A DNA stretch of 64,000 nucleotides from Corallochytrium limacisporum (taxonomy: Eukaryota; Opisthokonta): contig PDIP01000003.1 of the NCBI GenBank assembly GCA_002811645.1, positions 218,358 through 282,357 of the forward strand, given 5' to 3'. The notes beneath the pieces are model-generated. The model was not told the DNA's origin, made no database searches, and was given only the letters and a program-made list of their open reading frames with translations. Below, piece after piece: positions 47,634 to 57,098 of the stretch. Positions within the stretch are counted from its first letter, which is position 1, and each line of letters opens with the position of its first letter. A program made the translations under genes and the position numbers.

Positions 47634-48998
47634 TGTGGTTGGGACACCGGGCAGCTAAAGGATCATACAGAGTCTTCTGGTCTTCTGGTCTTGCTTGGCT
47701 GATCATGGACATGAAAACTCGGCTACCTGTGTTACTTTTGTAGACCATCAAATACCAGGCCCTTGATAGATTGAGCGCCCTTAATGGAACGGGCCCACAA
47801 ACGGCCTCCGCAGTACGTGCGCACTCACAGGTGTGCATCCGTACGTCCGAGTGTCTCGGGCTCAGCCAGCCCTCCCGCCGCCCCCTGGCCGTCCGCCCGT
47901 ACCCCCGTCTGTGGCGAACTGGTACTGGAATTTCGCGGGTTTTGAATGCAGCCGAATTACCAACATTGGAAAACCGATCCTTCGGTCGGCCGACATGAAT
48001 CTGCCGATACCGGTGCCACTGAGGGCGATCGCGGGTGCCAATTCAGCGGTTTACGTCGTTTCACAACTGCATGGTTGGGTATGAGTCTCGTCCAAATCAC
48101 CTCCAAGCTCTACACACTGTTGCATCGTTGACGTCCTCTTGCAAGAACCTGTGACCTCTTCCTTCTTGGTGGTNNNNNNNNNNNNNNNNNNNNNNNNNNN
48201 NNNNNNNNNNNNNNNNNNNNNNNNNNNNNNNNNNNNNNNNNNNNNNNNNNNNNNNNNNNNNNNNNNNNNNNNNNNNNNNNNNNNNNNNNNNNNNNNNNNN
48301 NNNNNNNNNNNNNNNNNNNNNNNNNNNNNNNNNNNNNNNNNNNNNNNNNNNNNNNNNGGGATGGTGCTTGGTCCAGCCACTGCTTCTCGTCGGACGGAAC
48401 GACACATCTCGTACCCAGCGTTGGTTGGCCGGCGAGGGATGTTGAACGTCGCAAGCGAGAAAGGGAGATCAACATACTTTGGACTCTCGATGCGAAGGAG
48501 CGACCAGCCATCCGCCGCGCGGGTAGAGGGTTGGGCGGCCAGTGTGAGTGTATGACTGGCCTAAAAGTACAAATACTTCCGCGGGTGAGAGAGAAAGTCT
48601 AGCTTCCCCAGTACGTACGGTTCCGACGCGAGAAAAATGGTCCTGCATAAACACCCGTGGGGAGAGCGGAGAGAAAAACACAAAAATTTTATTCTCCTTC
48701 CTCGCGCGACCTCATGTAGAGATGGCTGTTAAACAAATTTTTGTTGTGGGCGAAAAACCAGGACTTGAGAACCAAGGCCCAGCGGCCTAGTGGCGGTGTG
48801 GTGCTCGGGTGTGATGCGGTGGTATTCAGTCTGGCTTGGCAGTTTCCGCACTGGGACCGGTGGGTATTTTGTGAAGTTTCGGTCATGTACTGAGGAAGTT
48901 GGTGTGCAAGAAGTTAGGACCGACCACACGCAATGAAGAAATTGTGAATATGTAACCACGGTTGGGCCGAGAACTGTGAAAAGATCTAGAGTGCCAAG
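47634..48998. other. Divergent promoter region, HSL / HBS1, with assembly gap
   Basis: 1.36 kb. Bases 48174-48357 are unknown. No credible gene in the flanks. Open frames crossing the gap are artefacts of reading through N. Confidence 0.5.
48174..48357. other. Assembly gap (184 N)
   Basis: Unresolved bases in the HSL/HBS1 promoter. Given the window's habit of long G and C runs in promoters, the gap may hide a similar hard-to-sequence tract. Confidence 0.99.
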
Positions 48999-50018
48999 AT
49001 GTCGCGCCATAGGAACGTCCGAAACTTGGACTATGACGACTACGATGACGACTACGATGACTATGACGACGATTACTATGATGAAGATGAATATTACGAA
49101 GGAGGGCAAAAGGAAGATCCACAACCTGGCGCTGACCACTACGGATCGGCCATGTCCCTTAAGGACTACAAGGCTGGTGGAGGGCCTACGCAAGACGAGG
49201 AAGAATTACGAAGAGTTAAGTTAGAGTCTGGTGTGGAAGCTCTTACAGAAGTGCTCGGGAGCAAGTTTTCCAAAACGGCGATGATTCAGGAACTGATGCA
49301 CAATGATTATAATGTCGAAGTATCACTAAATAATCTGCTTCAGGCAAAGGAAAAGGAAGAGCGCAAGACGGCAAAAGGTAAGCTTGAAGACCTAGAAATG
49401 CAAGAACAGAAAGAGACCATACCTCCTGCGAAGGGGGAGGCTGGGGTGACTGGCCTCACTGGGCTGAAGGGGCTAAAGACGAAAGCAACTAAAGAGTCTA
49501 AACCAGGCCGTGGTGATGGTCCGTCCAGTCTACGGGCAAGGAAGAATGTTGCCAATCCTGCAGGTGGTGGTGGTTTAGCAGCTCTCCGCGCGTCCAAGGC
49601 TGCGGGCAACCAAGATGCTGAGGCAGTCAGCAACTCTGTGGGTGGATTAGGTGCACTCAGAGCCCGTGCCGCTGGCGGCAAGGGACTCACTGGAGTGGAC
49701 AAGAAGAGCACACTACGCACCGCGCTACAGGGCGGTCATGAAGCCAAACCTACGGATAAAGTCGAAACAAAATTGGGTCAAATGTCACTTAGAGAGCCGT
49801 CTGTATTTGGCCAACAGTTTTGCAATGTCAAGGCCACGACTCTGCGGCAATCAGGAGATGTTCTTGATGATCTAAGGCAGGTTCCCTTGCAAGACTTTGT
49901 CTACGAGGCTTTTGGTATTGAGGAGCATCTTCTCAAGAAGGCATTCCAGTTCACCACACCTTCCCCGGAGGTCCACAAGGAGACCACACGGTCGCGTCAT
50001 CTCGGACGGCGTCCATAA
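48999..50018 (+). CDS. HBS1: HBS1 N-terminal part (first coding segment; possible Ski7-like product)
   Basis: 339 residues before a TAA. Starts MSRHRNVRNLDYDDYDDDYDD, the Tyr/Asp-rich opening typical of HBS1 proteins. Next comes the HBS1 N-terminal domain (about 60-125, LESGVEALTEVLGSKFSKTAMIQ and DYNVEVSLNNLL) and a long linker with LGALRAR-like repeats. The end FQFTTPSPE matches the FDTPSPDD-type motif that normally precedes the GTPase part. The GTPase lies in the next open segment, so the two pieces are one gene joined by an intron or broken by a frameshift. If the first piece is translated alone to its stop it would resemble the short Ski7-like isoform made from this gene in some eukaryotes. 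Confidence 0.8.
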   Translation: MSRHRNVRNLDYDDYDDDYDDYDDDYYDEDEYYEGGQKEDPQPGADHYGSAMSLKDYKAGGGPTQDEEELRRVKLESGVEALTEVLGSKFSKTAMIQELMHNDYNVEVSLNNLLQAKEKEERKTAKGKLEDLEMQEQKETIPPAKGEAGVTGLTGLKGLKTKATKESKPGRGDGPSSLRARKNVANPAGGGGLAALRASKAAGNQDAEAVSNSVGGLGALRARAAGGKGLTGVDKKSTLRTALQGGHEAKPTDKVETKLGQMSLREPSVFGQQFCNVKATTLRQSGDVLDDLRQVPLQDFVYEAFGIEEHLLKKAFQFTTPSPEVHKETTRSRHLGRRP

Positions 50019-50105
50019 GTCCGCCAGGGGCCCGCGAAAACAATTGTGTACGTCTCATCTGGTTTCAACGCATTAGAGGACCTTTTGTACAACCAGCAGC
50101 AATGA

Positions 50106-50145
50106 TACTAACATTATTTTCCCGATTTTACTGCTATCTCAACAG
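50106..50145 (+). other. Intron branch point and acceptor inside HBS1
   Basis: A perfect TACTAAC (50106-50112) followed by a pyrimidine-rich tract and CAG ending at 50145. The same signal set marks the thioredoxin intron. The donor is unresolved. GTACGT at 50048 looks best but lies after the TAA at 50016-50018 and joins in no open frame. GTCCAT at 50011 and GTCATC at 49996 keep the frame (codon CGA) but are weak donors. Confidence 0.7.
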
Positions 50146-51836
50146 GACATGGTGCGCAAAGAATGAAGGAAGCCAAGAAGACGCATGCTGGCCCGAAAGG
50201 AGGGTCTTTGCACGGATCAAAGCACGGTCTTGCTGGATCACGTGGAAACATTGCAGGCCCGTCTGGGAACAAGAAGAATCACCAAGCTGATGAAGACCCT
50301 CCAGAAGAGTCTGCAGCGATGCACGATGACCTTGCGGGCCTCAACCTGGAACAGGATGACGAGCTGCTCGAGCGGGAGCGCAAGGCGAAGCTTGTCAATG
50401 TAGTCCAGCGCAAAAAGGTGGAAAATATTGCGGAAGTTCTGGACGACATTCGCAATGAGCGGAAGACTCACTTGAGCTTGATTGTTGTGGGCCACGTTGA
50501 TGCAGGGAAGTCCACTATCATGGGACACATGCTTGTCAAGATGGGCAAGGTCAGTGATCGCACAGTCAACAAGTTTGAACGTGATGCGGGACGCATGGGG
50601 AAAGCGTCTTTTAAGTTTGCCTGGGTGCTGGATGCTGGTGAGGAGGAGCGTAACCGCGGCATTACTGTCAACGTGGCCACCACGAACTTTGAAACGGACC
50701 ACCGTGACGTGACGCTGATGGATGCTCCAGGTCACAAGGACTTTGTGCCGAACATGATCAGCGGTGCCACCCAAGCTGACTGTGCCATGCTGGTAATTGA
50801 CGGCGCCAAGGGAGGTTTTGAATCTGGTTTCGATCCGAAGGGCCAGACCCGTGAGCACGCGCAACTAGTGCGCTCGCTTGGCATTAGCGAAGTGGTCGTC
50901 GCCATCAACAAGCTCGATACGGTGGCGTGGAGTGAGAAGCGGTACGAATCGATCAAGGACATCCTCGGTGCCTTCCTCAAGAAGGTAGGATACAAGGAGG
51001 ACCGTGTGCACTATGTGCCGTGTTCCGGTCTGACTGGTGAAAATCTTGTCGATCGCACCGCCGATGAACTCAAGGCTTGGTACGACGGACCCACCCTTGT
51101 AGAAGCAATTGATAAACTGAGCCCCAAGGCCGTGGATGCACAGGCACCGCTGGTTATGTCAGTCACAGATGTATTCAAGGGACAGCTAGGCCTCTCTGTT
51201 GCCGGGAAATTGATGGCAGGTACCATGAGAACAGGTGACAAAGTATTGGTGGAACCCGGCTACGAGGTCGCCACAGCACGTGCCATTCAATTCCATGGTG
51301 AGCCTGTGGAATGGGCAGCCGCTGGTGACCACGTCACGGTGACTCTAAATAACATTGAAGAGGAGCAACTGTACGCTGGCTGCTTTATTGCGGACCCCCA
51401 GCGGCCCATTCCCATCACCGATCGTATCCGTGCACGCATTGTAACCTTTGACATTGAAAAGCCTATTCTCAAAGGCCAAGCAATTATCTTCCACCACCAG
51501 GGCCACGACGAAGGGGCGCATGTTACACGCCTTAAGGCGGAGATTGACAAGGCGGACGGTACCATTCTCAGGGACAAGCCGCGGCGTATCGGTGCCAATG
51601 TCACCGCCATTGTAGACATCATGCTAGAACGTAAACTGTGCATCGACACAGCGTCCAATCTAAAGCGACTCGGCATGTTCACCCTACGTAGCGGTGGTGC
51701 TACAGTCGCCGCTGGCCTTGTACAGGAGGTTCTCATCACCCGCAAGGAAAAAGAGAAACGTCAGAGGCGCAAGGAAGCGGCCCTTGCCCAGAGCAGTGTC
51801 GGTGGCAGCATGGCCAACCTCAACGGGGACGACTGA
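50146..51836 (+). CDS. HBS1: HBS1 translational GTPase, C-terminal part
   Basis: Ribosome-rescue GTPase, partner of Pelota/Dom34 in no-go and non-stop decay. The segment reads HGAQRM from 50148 and has an internal ATG at 50163. GTPase motifs: G1 GHVDAGKST, the switch region EEERNRGITVNVA, G3 DAPGHKDF and G4 NKLD. Domains II and III follow, including GAHVTRLKAEIDK and FTLRSGGATVAAG. The similarity to eEF1A/eRF3-type factors is strong, and the N-terminal neighbour shows this is HBS1 and not eRF3. The protein ends with a charged tail. The 5' boundary is the acceptor after CAG at 50145. Confidence 0.9.
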
Positions 51837-52377
51837 TCCTTGACTTTTCCTTCCGTAGTTTTAGTCGATTCATTATAGGCCGTTAGTATTATTCATCAAA
51901 GCCAAAAATAGTTTATTTGCCCAACCAGCTTCCCAATGATGCGTACGCTGCACGACTGCGGGAAACCGGGGGATTCCCCTTTCCTCCCCCAACGAAATCA
52001 CTCCCCCTTCCCTCCCCTTCCCTCTCCTTTCCATTTCTTCCGGTTTTTCTGCCCCTTCTTGTTTCCCCATCTGGAGACCCCCACCGCTGGGCGATGGTGG
52101 GGGCGTATTGATTGCTATGGAATTATTCGCGCCGCACGCCGCGTCCAAATGTTCCGTGAAAATCCGAACGGGTCTGGTGGACCACAGCGACGACGGGGGA
52201 AGCTGCTTGTTTCTGTGGAGAGGTCACAATGGTAGAAGAAGCGAGCAGGCCGGCACTCACGGTGAGAACAGAGGACATATAAGGTCAACAACACTGCATG
52301 CACTTGTATCATAAACTTAGTCATCTGACTTGCTAGTACGCAGTGGGTAGCAGGCATGTCCAGGGGCTAGCTCAACC
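51837..52377. other. Intergenic between HBS1 and the septin-like gene
   Basis: 541 bases with a pyrimidine-rich CCCTTCC-type stretch at about 51975-52070 and a CATATAAG element at 52276-52283, 95 bases before the next ATG. No gene recognised. Confidence 0.45.
52278..52283 (+). promoter_or_regulatory. Possible TATA element of the septin-like gene
   Basis: TATAAG about 100 bases upstream of the ATG at 52378. Confidence 0.35.
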
Positions 52378-53496
52378 ATGACGACAACAAGAGATGAACT
52401 TCGAGTCTTGCAACCGGACGGGACTCTTGGCCTGGATGAAATGGCCAAGAGCTCCGCAAGGACGGTTCTGCGCAAAGGCGTCAAGCTAAATTTACTGGTT
52501 CTGGGCATGAAAGGAACAGGAAGGCATGACCTGGTCGACACTTTGTTTCATCTCCCAGGTCCGAATTGCACAAACAGCGGACGCAAGGCGGCAGCAGATG
52601 CTGCCATTGATCACGAAGAGCATGTATTTACCTTTAGAGAAACCGATCTGGGGTTCACACAGCGGGTCTGGCTATCTGTAGCATTTGGACTAGATTTTAG
52701 GTTTGGGGACGAAGGCGTGACCGAAACGGAGTGGGACTATGTTCAGAAGAGCTATACCGCAGAGGTTCAGAAACTGCGCAATGAGGGGGTATACGAATTC
52801 GGCTACCTCCGGCGTGACACCATCAATGCCATTCTTTTGGTGTTTGCTGCTGATGGTGAATATACTGATGTTGAAGCCTCCATCAAATCGGTCAAGAAAC
52901 TCTTTGATTGCGCCCCAGTCATTCCCGTGATTACAATGGCCGACAAGGTTTCTCCCGGGAAGTTAAAAGAGTTGAAGACCAAGATCTCCATGGGCCTCAG
53001 CGCAGCAAAAGTGTATGCATGGCGTGCCCCTAATGAATTCGGTGCTCCGGTTTTAAGTCGAGAACCTTTGGCTGTAATGACGGCACGGCATGTTCCTAAT
53101 AACGTCCGCAACGTAAGAGGAGTGGTGGTGGATGCGAACAGCGATAAGAATTATGACTTCTTGGAGCTACGAAAACTATTAGTCGGGTCGTCACTGGTCG
53201 ACCTCCTCATAGCCGGAGAGACGTACTTGGATGCAAACTCCGAGGTTGCGGACGGTATCATGCCCACAGAGTTGCTCAAGATTCATGAAAAGTTTAGGGA
53301 AGAGCATAAGAAGCACCGAGAGCTCATGGAAACCAAGCGCGAGGAGCTCCGACAGTCAATTTCCGCCGACGTTAGGAAAGCAATCGCCGGGCTGCGCGCA
53401 CGCGAAGCGCAAATCCTGGAAGAGGCGCAACGACTAACCACAGATCTCGCTCAGAGGGCTAAGCACGCTCCCGCCCGAGCTGCGTCACGTAGGTAG
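52378..53496 (+). CDS. Divergent septin-like protein with degenerate P-loop
   Basis: 372 residues. The second half of the G domain follows septins: FDCAPVIPVITMADKVS corresponds to the septin VNIIPVIAKADTLT segment, and PLAVM plus a block ending YDFLELRKLLVGSSLVDLL corresponds to the septin HCDFTILRNMLI...DL region. The C-terminus is a coiled coil (EKFREEHKKHRELMETK...), as in many septins. The G1 loop reads GMKGTGRHD (43-51), so the catalytic Lys is Arg and the Ser/Thr is His. The DTPG switch is gone and AKAD is TMAD. It probably does not hydrolyse GTP and may act as a structural septin or a regulator. A different GTPase fold is possible but the order of motifs favours septin. Confidence 0.68.
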   Translation: MTTTRDELRVLQPDGTLGLDEMAKSSARTVLRKGVKLNLLVLGMKGTGRHDLVDTLFHLPGPNCTNSGRKAAADAAIDHEEHVFTFRETDLGFTQRVWLSVAFGLDFRFGDEGVTETEWDYVQKSYTAEVQKLRNEGVYEFGYLRRDTINAILLVFAADGEYTDVEASIKSVKKLFDCAPVIPVITMADKVSPGKLKELKTKISMGLSAAKVYAWRAPNEFGAPVLSREPLAVMTARHVPNNVRNVRGVVVDANSDKNYDFLELRKLLVGSSLVDLLIAGETYLDANSEVADGIMPTELLKIHEKFREEHKKHRELMETKREELRQSISADVRKAIAGLRAREAQILEEAQRLTTDLAQRAKHAPARAASRR

Positions 53497-53706
53497 AACA
53501 ATTGCCCGTGAGTGAGGTTACATCAATAGACATTATCTTTGTAGTTTTATTTGTCCCACCCGCAACTCGAGTGACCTACTATGCGGAACCTGAGGATGTG
53601 ACCTTGCGGTGCTACCGTGATGGCGACCGTCAACCGCCGCCCATTCTAGCCAAGCGGCCAAGATACAGTACTGGATAATATATACTAGTTTTCCACCCTC
53701 CCTTCC

Positions 53707-53825
53707 ATCACCGATCAAACCACATTGAACGCTCCAGGTCCCGTCCGATCCCTGAAGATAAGCAACGTCGGGTCAGGTTAGTACCATCGTGGGAGACCAG
53801 ATGGGAATTCCTGATGTTGGTGGTC
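53707..53825 (+). rRNA. 5S ribosomal RNA
   Basis: The sequence aligns along its length with eukaryotic 5S rRNA: ...TTGAACGC at +18, the internal control region GATAAGCAACGTCGGGT, then GGTTAGTAC and GTGGGAGACC with the normal spacing, and a 3' part that pairs with the 5' end. In helix I, ATCACCGAT at 53707 pairs with the 3' ATGTTGGTGGT allowing G-U pairs. It is about 119 bases and is followed at once by T9, a polymerase III stop. It is a single copy between protein genes, not in a tandem array and not linked to 18S/28S in this window. Confidence 0.93.
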
Positions 53826-53834
53826 TTTTTTTTT
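53826..53834 (+). terminator. RNA polymerase III terminator of 5S
   Basis: Run of nine T directly after the 5S rRNA 3' end, the standard polymerase III stop signal. Confidence 0.85.
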
Positions 53835-54197
53835 GCACTTTCCAATACCCAATGTACTGAAGCGGAGACCCCTTTTTTTGGTTTCCGTCCTTTTTTTTTT
53901 TTTTTTTTTGTTTCCGCTTTGGGCACACTATGCTCCGGCTCTTGGTTTCGGGGTCTGTTTGTTTCCTCCCCGCTACAGCCACTCACACTGGGTCAGTCAC
54001 CACGGGAGATTCGCGTGTGTCCCGCGGGTGTGCACCGGGCCGGGGGAGGTAATGTTCCGAACGCGCACGAAGAAGGTACCTCTTGCGAGTCTTGTCGTGC
54101 ATTGGGAGCTGACTAAAGGTGCTAGGCAGGATTTAGGTGTGTGACGGTGTTACCATTTACCAGTGTGTAAACATCTGTATGATATATCACAGTGATC

Positions 54198-55493
54198 ATG
54201 GATGCCAAACGGAGGAAAACAGACAATATGGCAAGCAGTAAGATCTCCGTGGTCATGTGCGGTACGGGCGAGTACACCACTGGTTTTGTTCACGACAGTG
54301 GGTCCACGAGTGATAAGAAGGCAGGAGTCGTGGCCCTTTCCTGCTTTGAAATGCGTCGACTAGGCAAGATTGACCAGGTGGCAATGGCGGGTGTGAACGG
54401 TACCAAGTTCCCGGGAATTCGAGAACACATGAAAGAACAGATCCAGGACCGCTATGGTGGTCTCGACATTTCCTGCGAGACGTACCCGAACGACGACAGA
54501 AAAGACCCAGAGTCTTATCTGATGCCATTTGAAAAGTACAAGGATGCCAACAATGCAGTCATCATCTTCACTCCCGATGACACGCACTACAAATTAGCCA
54601 AGGACGCCCTCGAGCGTGGATTCCACGTACTTGTGACCAAACCTGTGACCAAGTGGGTCCGCGAGCACCAGGAACTAGTTAGGATTGCTAAGGAAAAGGG
54701 GCTACTCTTTGCGGGAGAGTTTCACAAACGCTTTGACCCCATATATGCGGACGGACGGCAGCGGGCACGGACCCTGGGCAAGTTCCAGTACTTCACATCC
54801 TATATGTCACAGCCTAAGCAACAACTCAAAACTTTCCGCCAGTGGGCTGGCAAGAGTTCCGACATTAGCTATTACCTCAATGCCCACCACATTGACTGGC
54901 ACGTCTGGACAATGTCAGGGATTGCCAGGCCCACGCAGGTGCACGCGATGTGCTCTACAGGCATTGCTGATTCCCCCGAATTTGGCTGTGTTGCGGGAAC
55001 AGAGGATGTCATCACCCTATGTGTGAGTTGGGAGAATTTGGAAGATGGCAGCAAAGGGCACGCCACCTACACTTCCAGTTGGGCTGCCAGCAAGAAAGCC
55101 GAGGTGCACAGCCAGCAAAGATTCTTCTACACTGGTCATGGTGGGGAAGTTCGCGTAGATCAAGCCCATCGTGGGTACGAAAGTGCTACCGATACAGAAG
55201 GGTACAAGTCCAACAATCCGTTGTATATGGCCTACCTGCCAGGACCTGACGGCCGGTTCGCAGGTCACCACGGCTATGGCTACAAGTCATTTGAACTTTT
55301 CATCGATGCGTGCCGGGCGATCAATAGCGGTGCAAAGACCATTGATGACTTTAAACAGAGTCTTGCCCTGGGCCAGGATACTGTCCTGACCACTGCCATC
55401 CTCGAAGCCGGGTGGCACAGTCTGCAGAGCTCCAAGCCCGTGGCCTTAAAGTACGACGCCGACGGAGAGTATGTAGAGATGGTTCTTCACTAG
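54198..55493 (+). CDS. Gfo/Idh/MocA-family oxidoreductase
   Basis: NAD(P)-dependent sugar or inositol dehydrogenase-type enzyme of 431 residues. The N-terminal Rossmann fold opens with ISVVMCGTGEYTTGFV, and the KP-containing motif is seen as VLVTKPVTKW (EKP in most members). The C-terminal domain has AHHIDWHVWTMSGIARP, where a conserved HxxD-type pair is likely catalytic, and GYGYKSFELFIDACRAI. The substrate cannot be read from the sequence. Homologues occur in fungi, protists and bacteria. The start is the ATG at 54198; the frame begins with a GTG two codons earlier. It converges with IAH1 with 106 bases between the stops. Confidence 0.88.
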   Translation: MDAKRRKTDNMASSKISVVMCGTGEYTTGFVHDSGSTSDKKAGVVALSCFEMRRLGKIDQVAMAGVNGTKFPGIREHMKEQIQDRYGGLDISCETYPNDDRKDPESYLMPFEKYKDANNAVIIFTPDDTHYKLAKDALERGFHVLVTKPVTKWVREHQELVRIAKEKGLLFAGEFHKRFDPIYADGRQRARTLGKFQYFTSYMSQPKQQLKTFRQWAGKSSDISYYLNAHHIDWHVWTMSGIARPTQVHAMCSTGIADSPEFGCVAGTEDVITLCVSWENLEDGSKGHATYTSSWAASKKAEVHSQQRFFYTGHGGEVRVDQAHRGYESATDTEGYKSNNPLYMAYLPGPDGRFAGHHGYGYKSFELFIDACRAINSGAKTIDDFKQSLALGQDTVLTTAILEAGWHSLQSSKPVALKYDADGEYVEMVLH

Positions 55494-55599
55494 ACTAAGA
55501 TACACCACCCCTAGCTCAAGATCGTGTTGTACGTTTCCTTCTTCCTATGAACACTATACTTCTATCTATTGCTATAAGTAATATCACATATGATCCCAA

Positions 55600-56280
55600 T
55601 CAGTGCAATGTACGCTCCGGGTGCTTTAGGTCAATAACCTTCCAGTCCGGAATGATCATTTCCTGCGGAAGGATTCCTTCTTGTTCCCATTTCTGTACGA
55701 TGGGCAAGACGGCGTCGTATATCGCCTGATTGCCCGCCTGGTTCAGATGCAGACCATCCCGCAGTCCCGTGGAGAATGAATTGGGGAATCGCTCCTGCCA
55801 TACCTGGAAGAGGTCTAAAGAGTGAGTTGCTTTCTTAGCAGCCACGTCAATTGCTGCTTTGCAATATTCATGTGTGCCGTCCACAGTGTGCCCTTTGGCA
55901 CAGAGTTCAGGGTTGGGTGGTGAACAGCCCATAATCAGAATTGCACTGGCCTTTATTCCCCCAGCCACCAGATCATCAACCATGGTCTCCAGATTCGACA
56001 CAAATTCATTTAAAGGCACAGATTGCTCGCTGCGTTCCGGGTTACCTGAGTCATTGGCACCGAGCAAGATGATCGCAGCACATTTCTCATCGTGCAGCTT
56101 GAATGGTGATAGTAGTTTCGGCATCAGTAGACGCAACCATCGAGAATTGTAGCCCGACAAGCCGCGGTTGATAAGGTCACTCCTCCTCCGCAGGTAGTCA
56201 CCCAGCAGAGTCGCCCAGTTGTTGTGTTCTTGTGTGATGGAGTCCCCAAGGAGGAACAGCTTTCCGTATCCCGCCATCAT
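55600..56280 (-). CDS. IAH1: SGNH/GDSL esterase, isoamyl acetate-hydrolysing type
   Basis: 226-residue SGNH hydrolase that cleaves acetate esters in yeast. The four consensus blocks are all visible: LLGDSITQ with the catalytic Ser (about residue 14), RGLSGYNSRW with the Gly of block II, LLGANDS with the Asn of block III, and DGLHLNQAG with the Asp and His of block V. The spacing and wording, in particular GLSGYNSR and HLNQAGN, match the IAH1 subgroup. Two ATGs stand in tandem at 56280 and 56277. No signal peptide, so it is probably cytosolic. Confidence 0.93.
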   Translation of the reverse strand: MMAGYGKLFLLGDSITQEHNNWATLLGDYLRRRSDLINRGLSGYNSRWLRLLMPKLLSPFKLHDEKCAAIILLGANDSGNPERSEQSVPLNEFVSNLETMVDDLVAGGIKASAILIMGCSPPNPELCAKGHTVDGTHEYCKAAIDVAAKKATHSLDLFQVWQERFPNSFSTGLRDGLHLNQAGNQAIYDAVLPIVQKWEQEGILPQEMIIPDWKVIDLKHPERTLH

Positions 56281-56918
56281 GTATAGATGCGCGCGTCCTA
56301 GTCTATTTGTGTGTGGGTGCTACTGGGTCGAAACTGCTACGCAACGCTTGATGGTTCAGTCGTTGTTTGACAGCACGGTTTCTACCATGTCTGCGGCCTC
56401 TCCCAAATAGTCTTGGCAGAGCCCGCTTGCCTAGGTGTATTGAGTGCTCCGCCCAAACACAGACATGGTAAAGCCTCTACAACCCTCATCGGGATGTCCA
56501 CTAGCCGAGAGGAGTAAGAATGAAACCAGAGGACATGCCTCGGAGACTCGGTACTCGGGAAACACAGCGCATCTGCGCGCACTGTCGTCACCCCGTAATA
56601 GCGAAATTTGCGCATGTACAGCAAACACACACATAGACACACACAATAGTGGCTGAGACGAATTAATCTTCAGGATTATCGTGTCCACGCAAGAGACAAA
56701 ACATTTAGGAGTTGAATTGTTTGCATCGCTCACGGTTAATACAATCCGATTCTCGGACTGTGGAAATTAAGTCGCTGTATGAATCGTCTGGACCGTCCCG
56801 CGTCACTAGCTTCGCGTGTGTGCGCGCGTCTGCCTCCATGGCCCGTCGTCTCCCTGCCTCACATTGTGAGACGAACGCTACGAACAGAGAGCGAGTGCCC
56901 CCGTGCCAAGGACAATGT

Positions 56919-56946
56919 GGGGTTGGGGGGTTGGGGGTTTGAGGGG
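56919..56946 (+). repeat. G-quadruplex-type block
   Basis: Four G-tracts of 4, 6, 5 and 4 with loops TT, TT and TTTGA (GGGG at 56919, GGGGGG at 56925, GGGGG at 56933, GGGG at 56943). This fits the standard quadruplex pattern and resembles TTGGGG telomere-type repeats, though it is interstitial and too short to be a telomere. Confidence 0.8.
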
Positions 56947-57038
56947 ATGGACCGCCCAATATACACGCGAGAGGGCGCCACCGTAGAGCGGCCTCAGTTG
57001 CGGGTGCGAGGGACGGCCCATTGAAGCGAAGGGGTGAA

Positions 57039-57098
57039 GGGGGGGGGTTTTGGGGATGGTCGCGCACGGGCGCAGGAAAGACAAATCCCCCCCCCCCC
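57039..57098. repeat. G9 run followed by C12 run
   Basis: G9 at 57039-57047 and C12 at 57087-57098, 39 bases apart; they could pair as a large hairpin. Intergenic, about 500-560 bases before the CDK12-like gene. Confidence 0.75.

Larger units (their letters stand above)
53497..54197. other. Intergenic with a 5S rRNA gene and poly-T tracts
   Basis: Besides the 5S gene, holds T8 and T21-type tracts (53871-53910). No protein gene is recognised. The rest should include the oxidoreductase promoter. Confidence 0.5.

Noticed and set aside
48051-48555. Frames running across the N gap
   Set aside because: They are open only because N bases cannot encode stops.
56919-56946. Interstitial telomere
   Set aside because: Although it resembles TTGGGG repeats it has only four irregular units and lies between two ordinary genes.
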